NCBI RefSeq assembly: GCF_031834595.1
Contig: NZ_CP115541.1
Location: 3,466,501-3,530,500 of the forward strand
Direction: 5' to 3'
Origin: Stenotrophomonas oahuensis
Lineage (GTDB): Bacteria > Pseudomonadota > Gammaproteobacteria > Xanthomonadales > Xanthomonadaceae
DNA length: 64,000 nt
The notes under the pieces were generated by a model that searched no databases, was not told the DNA's origin, and worked only from the letters and a program-made list of their open reading frames with translations. Shown here one piece after another: positions 39,051 through 46,334 of the stretch. Each line of letters opens with the position of its first letter. The first letter of the stretch is position 1. Both the position numbers and the translations under genes were made by a program.

Positions 39051-39067
39051 CTACCTACTAGTAGGTT
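39051..39067 (+). promoter_or_regulatory. TetR operator (copy 2)
   Basis: Same 14-base block as before the TetR gene (CTACCTACTAGTAG at 39051-39064), 27 bases before the membrane protein start. A TAGGTT box overlaps its end as TAGAGT does in copy 1. Confidence 0.6.
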
Positions 39068-39091
39068 TATTGCAGGCAACTGGAGATTCCG

Positions 39092-39583
39092 ATGACTCAC
39101 CCACTTTCTGCCCTCGGCGTACTGCACACCGCGCTCAGCCTGATCCCCCTGGTCGCCGGCGCTTACGGATTTGTCCGCCATCGTGCGATCGATCCAGCGA
39201 CCAGGTCGGGCAGGGTCTACCTCGCCGGCCTCGTGCTATCGGTGCTGTCCTCCTTCGCCGTTTCAAGTACCGGAGGACTCAATCCCGGTCATGCGTTCGG
39301 TGTGGTGGTGCTGTTGATCGCTTTCGGCGGCGTACTCGCTGCCCGAATGCGCTGGCTGGGCAGACTCGCGCCGTACCTGTCGACGTTCGCGCTGTCTTTC
39401 AGTTTCCTGTTGTCACTGGTACCCGGCACCAATGAAACTCTGACTCGCTTGCCTGTTTCGCATCCCATCGCCACTGCCCCGATGGCCCCCGTGGTACTGC
39501 ACGCGTTGCTGGGGTGTCTCGTGGTCTTCTTGGTGGGTTATTCCGCGCAATGCCGGCGGATCCGCGCCGGCAATGCCAAATAG
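39092..39583 (+). CDS. Small multi-pass membrane protein, TetR-controlled
   Basis: 163 residues, mostly hydrophobic with about five predicted helices (for example GVLHTALSLIPLVAGAYGFV and VVLLIAFGGVLAA). The His and Arg positions near helix ends (LHTA, FVRHR) vaguely recall cytochrome- or DUF2306-like membrane proteins, but I do not recognise the family. Good Shine-Dalgarno (CTGGAG) before the ATG. The shared operator places it under the adjacent TetR regulator; such pairs often respond to a small molecule. Confidence 0.7.
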   Translation: MTHPLSALGVLHTALSLIPLVAGAYGFVRHRAIDPATRSGRVYLAGLVLSVLSSFAVSSTGGLNPGHAFGVVVLLIAFGGVLAARMRWLGRLAPYLSTFALSFSFLLSLVPGTNETLTRLPVSHPIATAPMAPVVLHALLGCLVVFLVGYSAQCRRIRAGNAK

Positions 39584-39617
39584 CCGACACTTGCAGGTAA
39601 GGATGTACGGGTATAGG

Positions 39618-39637
39618 GTGACCAAAATATTGGACAC
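39618..39637. promoter_or_regulatory. Operator-like dyad before the XRE/AbiEii pair
   Basis: 20-base dyad GTGNCCAANNNNTTGGNCAC ending 20 bases before the XRE gene; every paired base matches. A TATAGG box overlaps its left edge. Probably an autoregulatory site of the XRE protein. Confidence 0.55.
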
Positions 39638-39657
39638 TCAGCGAGTTTGCGCTGCCC

Positions 39658-40149
39658 ATGAACCTCATCGACATCGGTAATGCTGTCCGGACCCGGCGTT
39701 CCGAGTTGGGTCTGTCCCAGGTGCAGCTCGCGCATTTGAGCGGGCTGTCGCGTCAGACCTTGGTTGGCTTGGAGAATGGCACCCTGAGCGACCTGGGGGT
39801 AAACCGGGTTGGGCAGGTAACGGCCGTGTTGGGCCTGGACAGTCCAAAGCTGGACACGCAGGCACGCCGCAAGAAGCGCGGCCTCTGGATGGCGGCCAAG
39901 ACGGCTAGCGTCAGTTACACACGTGAGCTGATGCCTGAGGCGCTGGAGGAGGCATTGGTGAGTGGCGAAGTACCTGCTCCATTTGCTCCGCATGTGACAT
40001 ATCTGCTCGACGAGGCGCCCGTACCAGTTGTCGTAATGGCTGTGGAAGAGGCAGCCTCGCATGCGCAGTTGCCACCCAAAAAGATCTGGCGAAACGTGGC
40101 GAAGCTGGCCCGTTCCTTGTCTGTGCATCGCCGCGTGCTGTGGGCATGA
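39658..40149 (+). CDS. XRE-family HTH protein of an AbiE-like toxin-antitoxin pair
   Basis: 163 residues. An N-terminal XRE helix-turn-helix (residues 6-62, IGNAVRTRRSELGLSQVQLAHLSGLSRQTLVGLENG). The rest has no obvious catalytic motif; it ends ...KIWRNVAKLARSLSVHRRVLWA, a basic helix. The gene lies directly upstream of an AbiEii-type nucleotidyltransferase gene, the order seen in type IV toxin-antitoxin and abortive-infection modules, so it is the probable antitoxin/regulator. It has a 20-base operator-like dyad in its leader. Confidence 0.75.
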   Translation: MNLIDIGNAVRTRRSELGLSQVQLAHLSGLSRQTLVGLENGTLSDLGVNRVGQVTAVLGLDSPKLDTQARRKKRGLWMAAKTASVSYTRELMPEALEEALVSGEVPAPFAPHVTYLLDEAPVPVVVMAVEEAASHAQLPPKKIWRNVAKLARSLSVHRRVLWA

Positions 40150-40179
40150 AGGGAGAAGCTGTTCCCAAGGGCCCTGCAG

Positions 40180-40776
40180 TTGATTGACGAAATCAGCAGA
40201 TATGGTGGGATTGCGGATCCGTTCTGGACACTGGGCGGAGGAACGGTGTTGATGTTTCGCTACAACCACCGGTTGAGCAAAGACATCGACATCTTCGTGC
40301 CTGACCCGCAGTATCTCGGCTTTGTCACGCCTCGATTGAGCGATGCGGCAGCAGACCTGACTCAGGACTACACAGAGCAGCCCGGCTCTTTTGTAAAACT
40401 TCAATTCGAGGAGGGCGAGGTAGACTTTGTTGCCGCCCCGAACCTGCTCGAGGACGCTTGGGACACGTGGGAGATCTGCGGTCGTTCGGTAAAAGTGGAG
40501 ACTGCGTCCGAGATCATCGCCAAGAAGATGTACCACCGTGGTGACAGGCTGACGGCGCGCGATCTGTTCGACTTTGCTCTTGTGATCGAGCGTGAGCCTC
40601 AACAACTTCTAGCTGCGACGCCGTTCCTCCTGCGCCATCGAGAGGCATTCCTGTCGCAGATGCACGCGCCACATGCCAGCGTGCGTGCGGCGTTCGATGC
40701 CATCGCGGTCCTGGATTACACGGCAAGTTTCGAGCGTTGCGTGGCCCAGGTCGACGAGTTTCTGAGCGGTCTTTAG
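40180..40776 (+). CDS. AbiEii/AbiGii-type nucleotidyltransferase (toxin-like), start apparently frameshifted
   Basis: At least 198 residues. GGGTVLMFRYNHRLSKDIDIFV is the nucleotidyltransferase core (GG...S-x-DxD type), with a third acidic residue expected in GEVDFVAAP, as in AbiEii and MNT-domain toxins, which transfer nucleotides to tRNA or proteins. TTG at 40180 is the first usual in-frame start, but homologous-looking sequence (KLFPRALQ) continues back to 40150. An ATG at 40146, overlapping the XRE stop as ATGA, is out of frame by one base. Deleting one G of GGG 40151-40153 restores MKEKLFPRALQLIDEISR. So the gene may be damaged or may start at TTG. Confidence 0.72.
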   Translation: MIDEISRYGGIADPFWTLGGGTVLMFRYNHRLSKDIDIFVPDPQYLGFVTPRLSDAAADLTQDYTEQPGSFVKLQFEEGEVDFVAAPNLLEDAWDTWEICGRSVKVETASEIIAKKMYHRGDRLTARDLFDFALVIEREPQQLLAATPFLLRHREAFLSQMHAPHASVRAAFDAIAVLDYTASFERCVAQVDEFLSGL

Positions 40777-40830
40777 CTCGCCTGCGTGTCGCCCTCATAG
40801 GATGGGCGGTGCGCGCTTTGGTCGTGAAGG

Positions 40831-40856
40831 CAACGCCGGCCAACGGCCGGCGCTAC
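40831..40856 (-). repeat. SMAG-type GTAG palindrome
   Basis: Minus-oriented unit (CGCCGGCC-GTT-GGCCGGCG after GTAG) just after the effector gene's stop, between two convergent genes. Confidence 0.7.
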
Positions 40857-40863
40857 CCATTCC

Positions 40864-43605
40864 TCACATCGACATCGCCGCCGACTTGCTGGCCGACCGC
40901 TGCTGCTCCTCACTCTGCTGCCGCTGCTGATCCAACGACTGTTGCTGGTTCTGCGTCTGCAACTGCTCCACACCGCGCTGCAACTCCGGCTGCGGCTGCG
41001 ACACATCGGTCATTGCCCTAAACCCAGGCGTGTTGCCGACAACAAACAGTCGATCCCCATCCATCGCCACCGCGCTGATCTTGTCGGCCTGATCGATACC
41101 GCGCTGCTTGCTGGCGGTCACCGCACTGACCACGGCCTCGTCGGCCACCGATACAGGCGTGCCGGTTCGAATCCGCTCAAACATGGCCTTGTCCGAAGGG
41201 GCCATGCGCTGCAACGCCAGCTCCTGCTCCACAGTCCGTGCAGGAGCCGGCGGATTGAGGTAGTGCGGTGAACGATCATTGGCCAGCTCGCGCGAGGTCT
41301 CCTCGATCGGACGCGAAGACAACGCCCGAATGTCGATTTCAAAACGCCGCTCACCGGTCTGACCGGGCCGCGGGCGCTCCACCAGAGCGATCTCGCCCTG
41401 CGGGGATTTCTCCACGAAGGTGCGGTCCGGGTCCAGGCGCTCACGATTGGCAATAACGGATGTCGATGCTGCCAACCGTTGACTGTGTTCGCCGGTTGGC
41501 AAACCCTGTTGCGAGTCAAACAGTGAAACGCGGTCCATCATCTGCATGTACGTGCGGTTGCCCGGATGTCCCGGCTGGCGCATATCGTCGACCGGCATCG
41601 CCGCAGCAGTGGCCAACGGCGTGACGGCATCAGGCGTGTTCTGGGCTACCGCCGACACCTGTGCGGGTGCATCCGCCGTACGCGCGTAGTGCGTCTGGAC
41701 CTGTAGATAGGTGGCGTCAAGTTCGTCACGCAGGTTGCCATTGGCCTTGGAGTCCCAGAACACGCCGTCGTGAGTCCATTCGCCATCCTTGCCGCGCTGG
41801 TAAGTACGACCATCGGAGGCCAACACCTGGTCGGTGTGGTCGCGCGCCCAGGTCACCGCGTCCGGCACCTTGCCGTGCTGCTGCCAGCCCAGCTGAGCGT
41901 GGGTGTCTTCATAGGTCTTCGCCATGGCGGCAGGGCTGCGCGATGCGTTGTAGGCAATCGTGCCAGCCGCATACTCGTCCAGATGCTTGGCCTTCTGCGA
42001 GTCGGCAAACTCGACCTGCACGTTCTTCATGCCGTGCTCCAGCTCCGAAACCACCACCTCGCGACGCCACACGCCGGTTTCGGGATTTCGCTCCCATGAG
42101 GCTGGGTAAATGCTGGGCGTATCGCGTGAGTCGCCCGGAATGCTGTAGGGAGGAATGGGACGATCCGGTTCGCCCAGGCGCAGTCCGATGGCTTCGCTGG
42201 ATGCTTTGTAGTTCAGTTCCTGTGCCAGGGCCGGATCAGCCGTGAACTCCTGAGTGGGGCCGTAGATGGGCCGGTCCACCAGGGTGCCAACGCTGCCGAT
42301 CACCTCGCGCTCGGTGCGGGTCCAGCCAGCGCTCGGGTTCTCCGGATCGAACGTCCACAGCTTGCCCGTGGCGTCGCGCTGATTGTTGATCTGGTAATTC
42401 TCGATCCACTCGACCGCAGCGCTTGCACCCATTGCGCCCACGCCGGCCCCGATGAGGCCGGTCACGATGGCCCCGGGTCCAGATTCGATACCGATCAGGG
42501 TGCCGACCTTGGCACCGACCACCGCGCCAGCGAAACCGCCGACACTGCGCGCACCAAAGTCGACGATGGCGGCCTGCGCACCTACCGGATTATCGCGCCC
42601 ATAAAGGTCGGCGATCTTGCGGCCCTCGGTGACGGCTTCTACAGCGGTAACGGCGGTGCCGCCGATGGCCGCGCCACGGATCATGTTGGGACGGACGCGG
42701 ACTTGGTGGTCCACCTGGATGGCGGTGGCGGTTTCGCGGGAGACGGCTTCGGCGACTTTGAGTTCTGATCGTTGAATCAAAAGTGCTTCAGCTGCGTTCG
42801 GAGAAACTTTGGTATTGTGTTGAATTGTGTCTGGGAGATCCTGATGCCAATTACGCATGGACTTCCAGCCATCGCGAAGCGTGTGCGTCAGGGTCGGGTC
42901 CCGGAGGCGGGCATCCCGCTCTGCATCGAGCGCAGTTCCGGGCAATCTTGAATCTTGACGATTGTTGTAGAGTTCTTCGCCTTGCCGATTGAAAAGTCGG
43001 ATCTGTACGCCTGTCTCCAAGTGTACTTTGTCCAGGTTTCCCGGGAGAGCCTCGTAGACATGCTGCCGGACGGAGTCGGGGACGTAACGGCCGAAACCTA
43101 GCTTGTCGAGCTGACCCGCGAAACGGTTGTCGACGCCCAGCTCGCTCTCCAGTCGATGCGCTACCAGCCCGCGAACCTCAACGTCGTATCCCTTTGCCTT
43201 CAAATCATTAATTAGGTTTACTGCACCGTCGCCACTCCCCAGCGTGGTATCTACGACAAGATTGCGCCTTCCTTCAATGGCGGCGCTTCGAAGCTCCTTG
43301 TTCCATTGGCTTGCGTCCTCGTGAGTGTCGCCTGCCCAGAGGTAGGGGTTTGATTCGCGAAAGCGTTGTACGTTTGGGTGATAGCTACGTAGCTCGTCAG
43401 GGTCCAATGTGACAGAGTTTCCGGCAAACTCAACCTCAGCAGAGCTGGTCAGGCCACCCTTTCCTGCCCCCGGCTGTCCCGCAAGAATAATGGCGCGAGG
43501 ACGTTCAATTGGGCTGGATTCCAATAGGCCGCTTCTGGGGATGATGCTCTCAGCGAGAACTCTCTGATGTTCTTGAGGGCTAAGTCGCGTATCGGGAGAG
43601 GTCAT
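40864..43605 (-). CDS. Zeta-toxin/XVIPCD protein, probable type IV secretion effector
   Basis: 913 residues. N terminus: zeta-toxin-like kinase domain (about 30-200) with Walker A GQPGAGKG (43-50), LDPDELRSYHP carrying the candidate catalytic D68, and Arg151/Arg161 in HRLESELGVDNRF. Zeta kinases phosphorylate UDP-GlcNAc or related metabolites. Middle: Gly/Ala-rich hydrophobic stretches (about 310-400). C terminus: XVIPCD-like signal (about 679-775, from GHPGNRTYMQMMDRVSLFD), a second conserved-looking segment (796-865, AMFERIRTG..VGNTPGFRA) and a glutamine-rich tail (873-913), the layout of Xanthomonadaceae T4SS (X-Tfe) effectors used against other bacteria. Start overlaps the stop of the upstream small gene (ATGA), a putative immunity partner. 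The T4SS itself is not in the window. Confidence 0.82.
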   Translation of the reverse strand: MTSPDTRLSPQEHQRVLAESIIPRSGLLESSPIERPRAIILAGQPGAGKGGLTSSAEVEFAGNSVTLDPDELRSYHPNVQRFRESNPYLWAGDTHEDASQWNKELRSAAIEGRRNLVVDTTLGSGDGAVNLINDLKAKGYDVEVRGLVAHRLESELGVDNRFAGQLDKLGFGRYVPDSVRQHVYEALPGNLDKVHLETGVQIRLFNRQGEELYNNRQDSRLPGTALDAERDARLRDPTLTHTLRDGWKSMRNWHQDLPDTIQHNTKVSPNAAEALLIQRSELKVAEAVSRETATAIQVDHQVRVRPNMIRGAAIGGTAVTAVEAVTEGRKIADLYGRDNPVGAQAAIVDFGARSVGGFAGAVVGAKVGTLIGIESGPGAIVTGLIGAGVGAMGASAAVEWIENYQINNQRDATGKLWTFDPENPSAGWTRTEREVIGSVGTLVDRPIYGPTQEFTADPALAQELNYKASSEAIGLRLGEPDRPIPPYSIPGDSRDTPSIYPASWERNPETGVWRREVVVSELEHGMKNVQVEFADSQKAKHLDEYAAGTIAYNASRSPAAMAKTYEDTHAQLGWQQHGKVPDAVTWARDHTDQVLASDGRTYQRGKDGEWTHDGVFWDSKANGNLRDELDATYLQVQTHYARTADAPAQVSAVAQNTPDAVTPLATAAAMPVDDMRQPGHPGNRTYMQMMDRVSLFDSQQGLPTGEHSQRLAASTSVIANRERLDPDRTFVEKSPQGEIALVERPRPGQTGERRFEIDIRALSSRPIEETSRELANDRSPHYLNPPAPARTVEQELALQRMAPSDKAMFERIRTGTPVSVADEAVVSAVTASKQRGIDQADKISAVAMDGDRLFVVGNTPGFRAMTDVSQPQPELQRGVEQLQTQNQQQSLDQQRQQSEEQQRSASKSAAMSM

Positions 43606-43946
43606 GAGAAATCCTTCCCGAAGTAGATGGCCAACGATTCATCGGTGATCCAATGCCTCTTCTGTCTAGCCATCGAGACCGCCAACTCTCTCCGACTTGC
43701 GAGATCGATGGCTGAGTCATCCTTGCTCGCTTCGGCCATCGCCAGGTCAGTGCGGGCTTCTGAAATGAACTCTTCAAGCTGGCCTTCTAGCATTGAGACG
43801 GCATCGTCGAACGGCATCAGCCTGATTTTTCTGGAGCGCTCGGCCGAGTACACAAGTACATCTTGAATGCGCTCGATCAGGTCCGGATAGGGCGCAAGCA
43901 TTTCACGCAGCTTGAGGGGGACGGGGGGCAAAGAAGGACGAGACAT
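43602..43946 (-). CDS. Putative immunity/antitoxin protein A
   Basis: 114 residues from the ATG at 43946 (MSRPSLPPVPLKLREML). Predicted all-helical, acidic, no signal peptide or membrane helix, so cytosolic like the zeta domain's expected site of action. It is a paralog of the next upstream gene: hand alignment without gaps shows about 64 of 114 identical positions, with PFDDA and WITDE blocks. It overlaps the effector start by 4 bases. Function inferred from position only; no match to epsilon antitoxin sequence is evident to me. Confidence 0.72.
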   Translation of the reverse strand: MSRPSLPPVPLKLREMLAPYPDLIERIQDVLVYSAERSRKIRLMPFDDAVSMLEGQLEEFISEARTDLAMAEASKDDSAIDLASRRELAVSMARQKRHWITDESLAIYFGKDFS

Positions 43947-44067
43947 GCGAAGAGTCCATTTCGTGTGAATGTGGAAATGAGGGGCGTGGTTAACTGGCAA
44001 CGTGCCCAGAATGTCGTGATTTTGCCGCTATCCTGGGAGGAAGAGAACCTGCGGGCTCAAGCATGGG

Positions 44068-44412
44068 TTATGTGAAACCGGTAATGAAGTATGCATGGAA
44101 TTGTTCATCGGTGATCCACAGTTGGGTGACCGCAGCCATGGAAACGGCTGACTTCTTCCGCTTGGCAGCGTCAATCATCCGTTTGTCTTCACCGGCCTCT
44201 GCCAACGTCAGTTCGTCGCGCGCCTCGTAGAGGAAGGTGCTGAGCCGTCCGTCGAGCGCAGATATGGCGTCGTCAAAAGGCATAAGAGGGACTCGGCGAG
44301 ACCTTTCGGCGGAGCTGTTCAGTACTTGCTGAAGCCTCTCAATCAGATCTGGGTAATCCGCCAGCATCTCCTGCAGCCTCTTCGGTACCGGGGGGAGCGG
44401 GTAGCCGTGCAT
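44068..44412 (-). CDS. Putative immunity/antitoxin protein B
   Basis: 114 residues starting MHGYPLPPVPKRLQEMLADYPDLIERLQQVL; same length and domain as protein A. Tandem paralogs upstream of a toxin often reflect duplicated immunity, with one copy specialised for the present toxin and the other for a lost or related one. The divergence is mostly in the last third, where partner contacts could lie. First gene of a three-gene minus-strand operon with protein A and the zeta/XVIPCD gene. Confidence 0.7.
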   Translation of the reverse strand: MHGYPLPPVPKRLQEMLADYPDLIERLQQVLNSSAERSRRVPLMPFDDAISALDGRLSTFLYEARDELTLAEAGEDKRMIDAAKRKKSAVSMAAVTQLWITDEQFHAYFITGFT

Positions 44413-44505
44413 CGTCGGGTTCCTTCTCGCGTGCGCTTGGGCCGAACCTTAGCCGGTTTTGGTGTCCGCTGCGAGGAGCCCGATGACAGTACGGAGCCAT
44501 GGGGC

Positions 44506-44563
44506 GGTAGAGTCGGTCGCAAGACGACTGTCGTGAACGCTTCAACGCCCGGTAACGCATGAC
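44506..44563 (+). repeat. 58-bp repeat, copy 1
   Basis: Begins GGTAGAGTCGGTCG, has an imperfect palindrome around GTCGCAAGACGAC and ends GGTAACGCATGAC. First of four copies of identical length in 1.8 kb. SMAG-like head with an added ~30-bp tail. Confidence 0.75.
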
Positions 44564-44580
44564 GTTGAGCGCAGCCGTGC

Positions 44581-44630
44581 CGCCGGCCTTTGGCCGGCCC
44601 AGGCGTTGCTGAGGCCGGCCAAGGGCCGGC
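44581..44630. repeat. Two GC palindromes between 58-bp copies 1 and 2
   Basis: GCCGGCC-TTT-GGCCGGC type at 44582-44598 and GCCGGCC-AAG-GGCCGGC at 44614-44630, inverted-repeat units of SMAG character. The whole 44413-44767 gap holds only repeats. Confidence 0.6.
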
Positions 44631-44649
44631 TTTGCGGTGTCGTTTTAGG

Positions 44650-44707
44650 GTCATGCCCCACCGAGCGCGGCGTTGTCCATGGCGGTCGTCTGTCGAGCGA
44701 CCCTACC
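44650..44707 (-). repeat. 58-bp repeat, copy 2 (inverted)
   Basis: Minus-oriented copy; on that strand it begins GGTAGGGTCGCTCG and runs 58 bases to GGGGCATGAC. It faces copy 1 across 86 bases. Confidence 0.75.
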
Positions 44708-44767
44708 GGTTGGTCGGTATGTCTGTGTCATCGAACATGCCGGGGTTTCGACGCGCACGGCGCGTCG

Positions 44768-44962
44768 TTACGGGTGGTTGGGGCAGAGGGACCAGGCGGC
44801 TGCGCACTTGGTCAATCCGAACTCGCGGATGGCTTCGGCAGAGATGGGGTCCAGGTGCAGTTCCACGTACATCTCCATCAAGTCGCGCCACACGTAGGCC
44901 ACGGTGTGCCCTTCGGCCAGCACGGCGTCCTGAAATTCTTCCAGCAGATCCAGTTGGGTCAT
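44768..44962 (-). CDS. Small hypothetical protein, 64 residues
   Basis: MTQLDLLEEFQDAVLAEGHTVAYV...; acidic N-terminal half, Trp and Cys residues in the last third (CAAAWSLCPNHP). A GAGGATTGG sequence lies upstream of the ATG. I do not recognise it. Follows the 45055-45324 gene on the same strand across a ~92-base gap, so the two may be one transcript. Confidence 0.45.
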   Translation of the reverse strand: MTQLDLLEEFQDAVLAEGHTVAYVWRDLMEMYVELHLDPISAEAIREFGLTKCAAAWSLCPNHP

Positions 44963-45054
44963 CGTTCCAATCCTCGCCCGGGCGCAACGTGTGCGCCCGG
45001 GATTACGTAAGGTCAGGTGATTCTCGGACGAGTCGAATCGACACGCCGGGCTGA

Positions 45055-45324
45055 TCAGCGCGAGATGTCGATCTCGCCGTCGGCGAAACAGATTTCGGTC
45101 TGCAATCCTCGGGCCGAGATCGTGGTCAAACGCTCGAGCGCGCCGTCCACCGTGATCAACACGGACGTCGCTGACGCTTCGACGGTCAGTCGTGCGCCGC
45201 TGCTTCTGAGTAACGGCGGGGGCGTGTCGTGCGCAACGGAAAGTGACGCGCTCTCATCGCAATGCGGGCAATGCTGAGAAGGGAAGTGCTGCAGATTGGG
45301 CACAGCGGCCCAGAGCTTCGGCAT
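45055..45324 (-). CDS. Small CPHC-motif protein, 89 residues
   Basis: Starts MPKLWAAVPNLQHFPSQHCPHCDES with a textbook Shine-Dalgarno (GGAGG, 7-base spacer). The CPHC pair could bind zinc or serve as a redox motif; the second half reads like beta strands. Function unknown. Upstream of the 64-residue protein gene. The next 460 bases upstream (45325-45788) have no gene I can support; a GC hairpin lies at 45349-45371. Confidence 0.5.
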   Translation of the reverse strand: MPKLWAAVPNLQHFPSQHCPHCDESASLSVAHDTPPPLLRSSGARLTVEASATSVLITVDGALERLTTISARGLQTEICFADGEIDISR

Positions 45325-45788
45325 GGAAAGGCCTCCATCGGGGAAATCCCCTCGCCGGGAAGGCGAGGGGGTCGGGAGGTTCGAAGCCAACGCGGCGGTG
45401 GCGGGCGTATTTCCCCCGTTTGAGGGTGTTGTATTAGCCACCCTCCCGACCAGGGACGTACAAACAGTACTACCGCGAATGAGCTTCGACGCTCGGGGCG
45501 AACAATGCGCAGATTCGCGTCGAAAGAAAAGCCCATGGTTTTCAGACAATTCCTACGTTGCATTGACAATGCTGAGCGAACGTCGCAAATGGCGCGGAAT
45601 TTTTGTGATTGCCGTTCCATAAATGGGCGAAATGCTGAAGAAGCGACACCGCATTGGCGAAAACGCACATGCGGGAATTCAACGTTTTGCAATTAGTTGC
45701 AGCGCCCGTTCCCCCTTAAGTGTCTGGAAGCGTCACGGTGAAATCTGCAGCCGCATTGCGCGACCTCCGTGACATGCGAGAGGTGCGC

Positions 45789-45846
45789 GGTAGGGTCGGT
45801 CGATAGACGACCGCAGTGAAGCTCACAGCGCCCAGTAACGAGTGAC
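45789..45846 (+). repeat. 58-bp repeat, copy 3
   Basis: GGTAGGGTCGGTCGATAGAC... to CGAGTGAC, 58 bases. With copy 4 it brackets the small gene at 45978-46223 in inverted orientation. Confidence 0.75.
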
Positions 45847-45977
45847 CAGTGGCGAAGAGGCGATCTGCAACCAGTTGCATAGGATGCAATCTGATACCGC
45901 GATCACATGTTCACTCTCGCAGCGTGAACCAGAATCCACGCAGTCCAGTTCAATTTCTTTCTGATGGGAGCAAGATC

Positions 45978-46223
45978 ATGGAGTACCAGTTCACCCTCAT
46001 CTATCAGGTCGCCGAAGATGAAGATCCTGGCTTGTTGGTTGAGCGGCTCGGCAAAGCCGGTCTTGACGATGCGCTTGTAGGAACTGCTCGACCGGGGCGG
46101 TTGGCGCTAGCGTTCTCTCGGGAGGCGGCAACGGCGTCATTGGCCGTGCGTAGTGCATTGGAGGATGTGGATGCGGCGCTGCCTGAGGCGAGGTTGCTTC
46201 AGGTGTTGCCAGTTATCGAGTGA
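45978..46223 (+). CDS. Small protein of an antitoxin-like or HTH-linked family, 81 residues
   Basis: MEYQFTLIYQVAEDEDPGLLVERLGKAGLDDALVGTARPGRLALAFSREAATA.. resembles, from memory, the N-terminal domain of a bacterial family in which a DNA-binding helix-turn-helix follows. Here the protein stops after this domain, so it may be a truncated relative or a single-domain form. Good Shine-Dalgarno (GGGAG). Bracketed by inverted 58-bp repeats, followed by a hairpin terminator. Confidence 0.6.
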   Translation: MEYQFTLIYQVAEDEDPGLLVERLGKAGLDDALVGTARPGRLALAFSREAATASLAVRSALEDVDAALPEARLLQVLPVIE

Positions 46224-46232
46224 TGGTCCCTT

Positions 46233-46253
46233 GAAACGCGGTTTCGTTTTTTT
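46233..46253 (+). terminator. Terminator after the 81-residue gene
   Basis: Short stem GAAAC/GTTTC with a GCG loop, then seven T, ending where 58-bp copy 4 begins. Confidence 0.6.
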
Positions 46254-46311
46254 GTCATGCGTTACCGGTTGGTGCGGCGTTCACGGCGGTCGTCTTTCGA
46301 CCGACCCTACC
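46254..46311 (-). repeat. 58-bp repeat, copy 4 (inverted)
   Basis: On the minus strand GGTAGGGTCGGTCGAAAGAC... to GGTAACGCATGAC, 58 bases. The cleanest copy: its internal palindrome GGTCG-TCTTTC-GACC is intact. Confidence 0.75.
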
Positions 46312-46334
46312 GGTCCCACATGTCGCGATCGTGC

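Noticed and set aside
45372..45788. Possible genes on either strand in the lower-GC gap
   Set aside because: Open frames start without ribosome sites, overlap each other on both strands and show no motifs.
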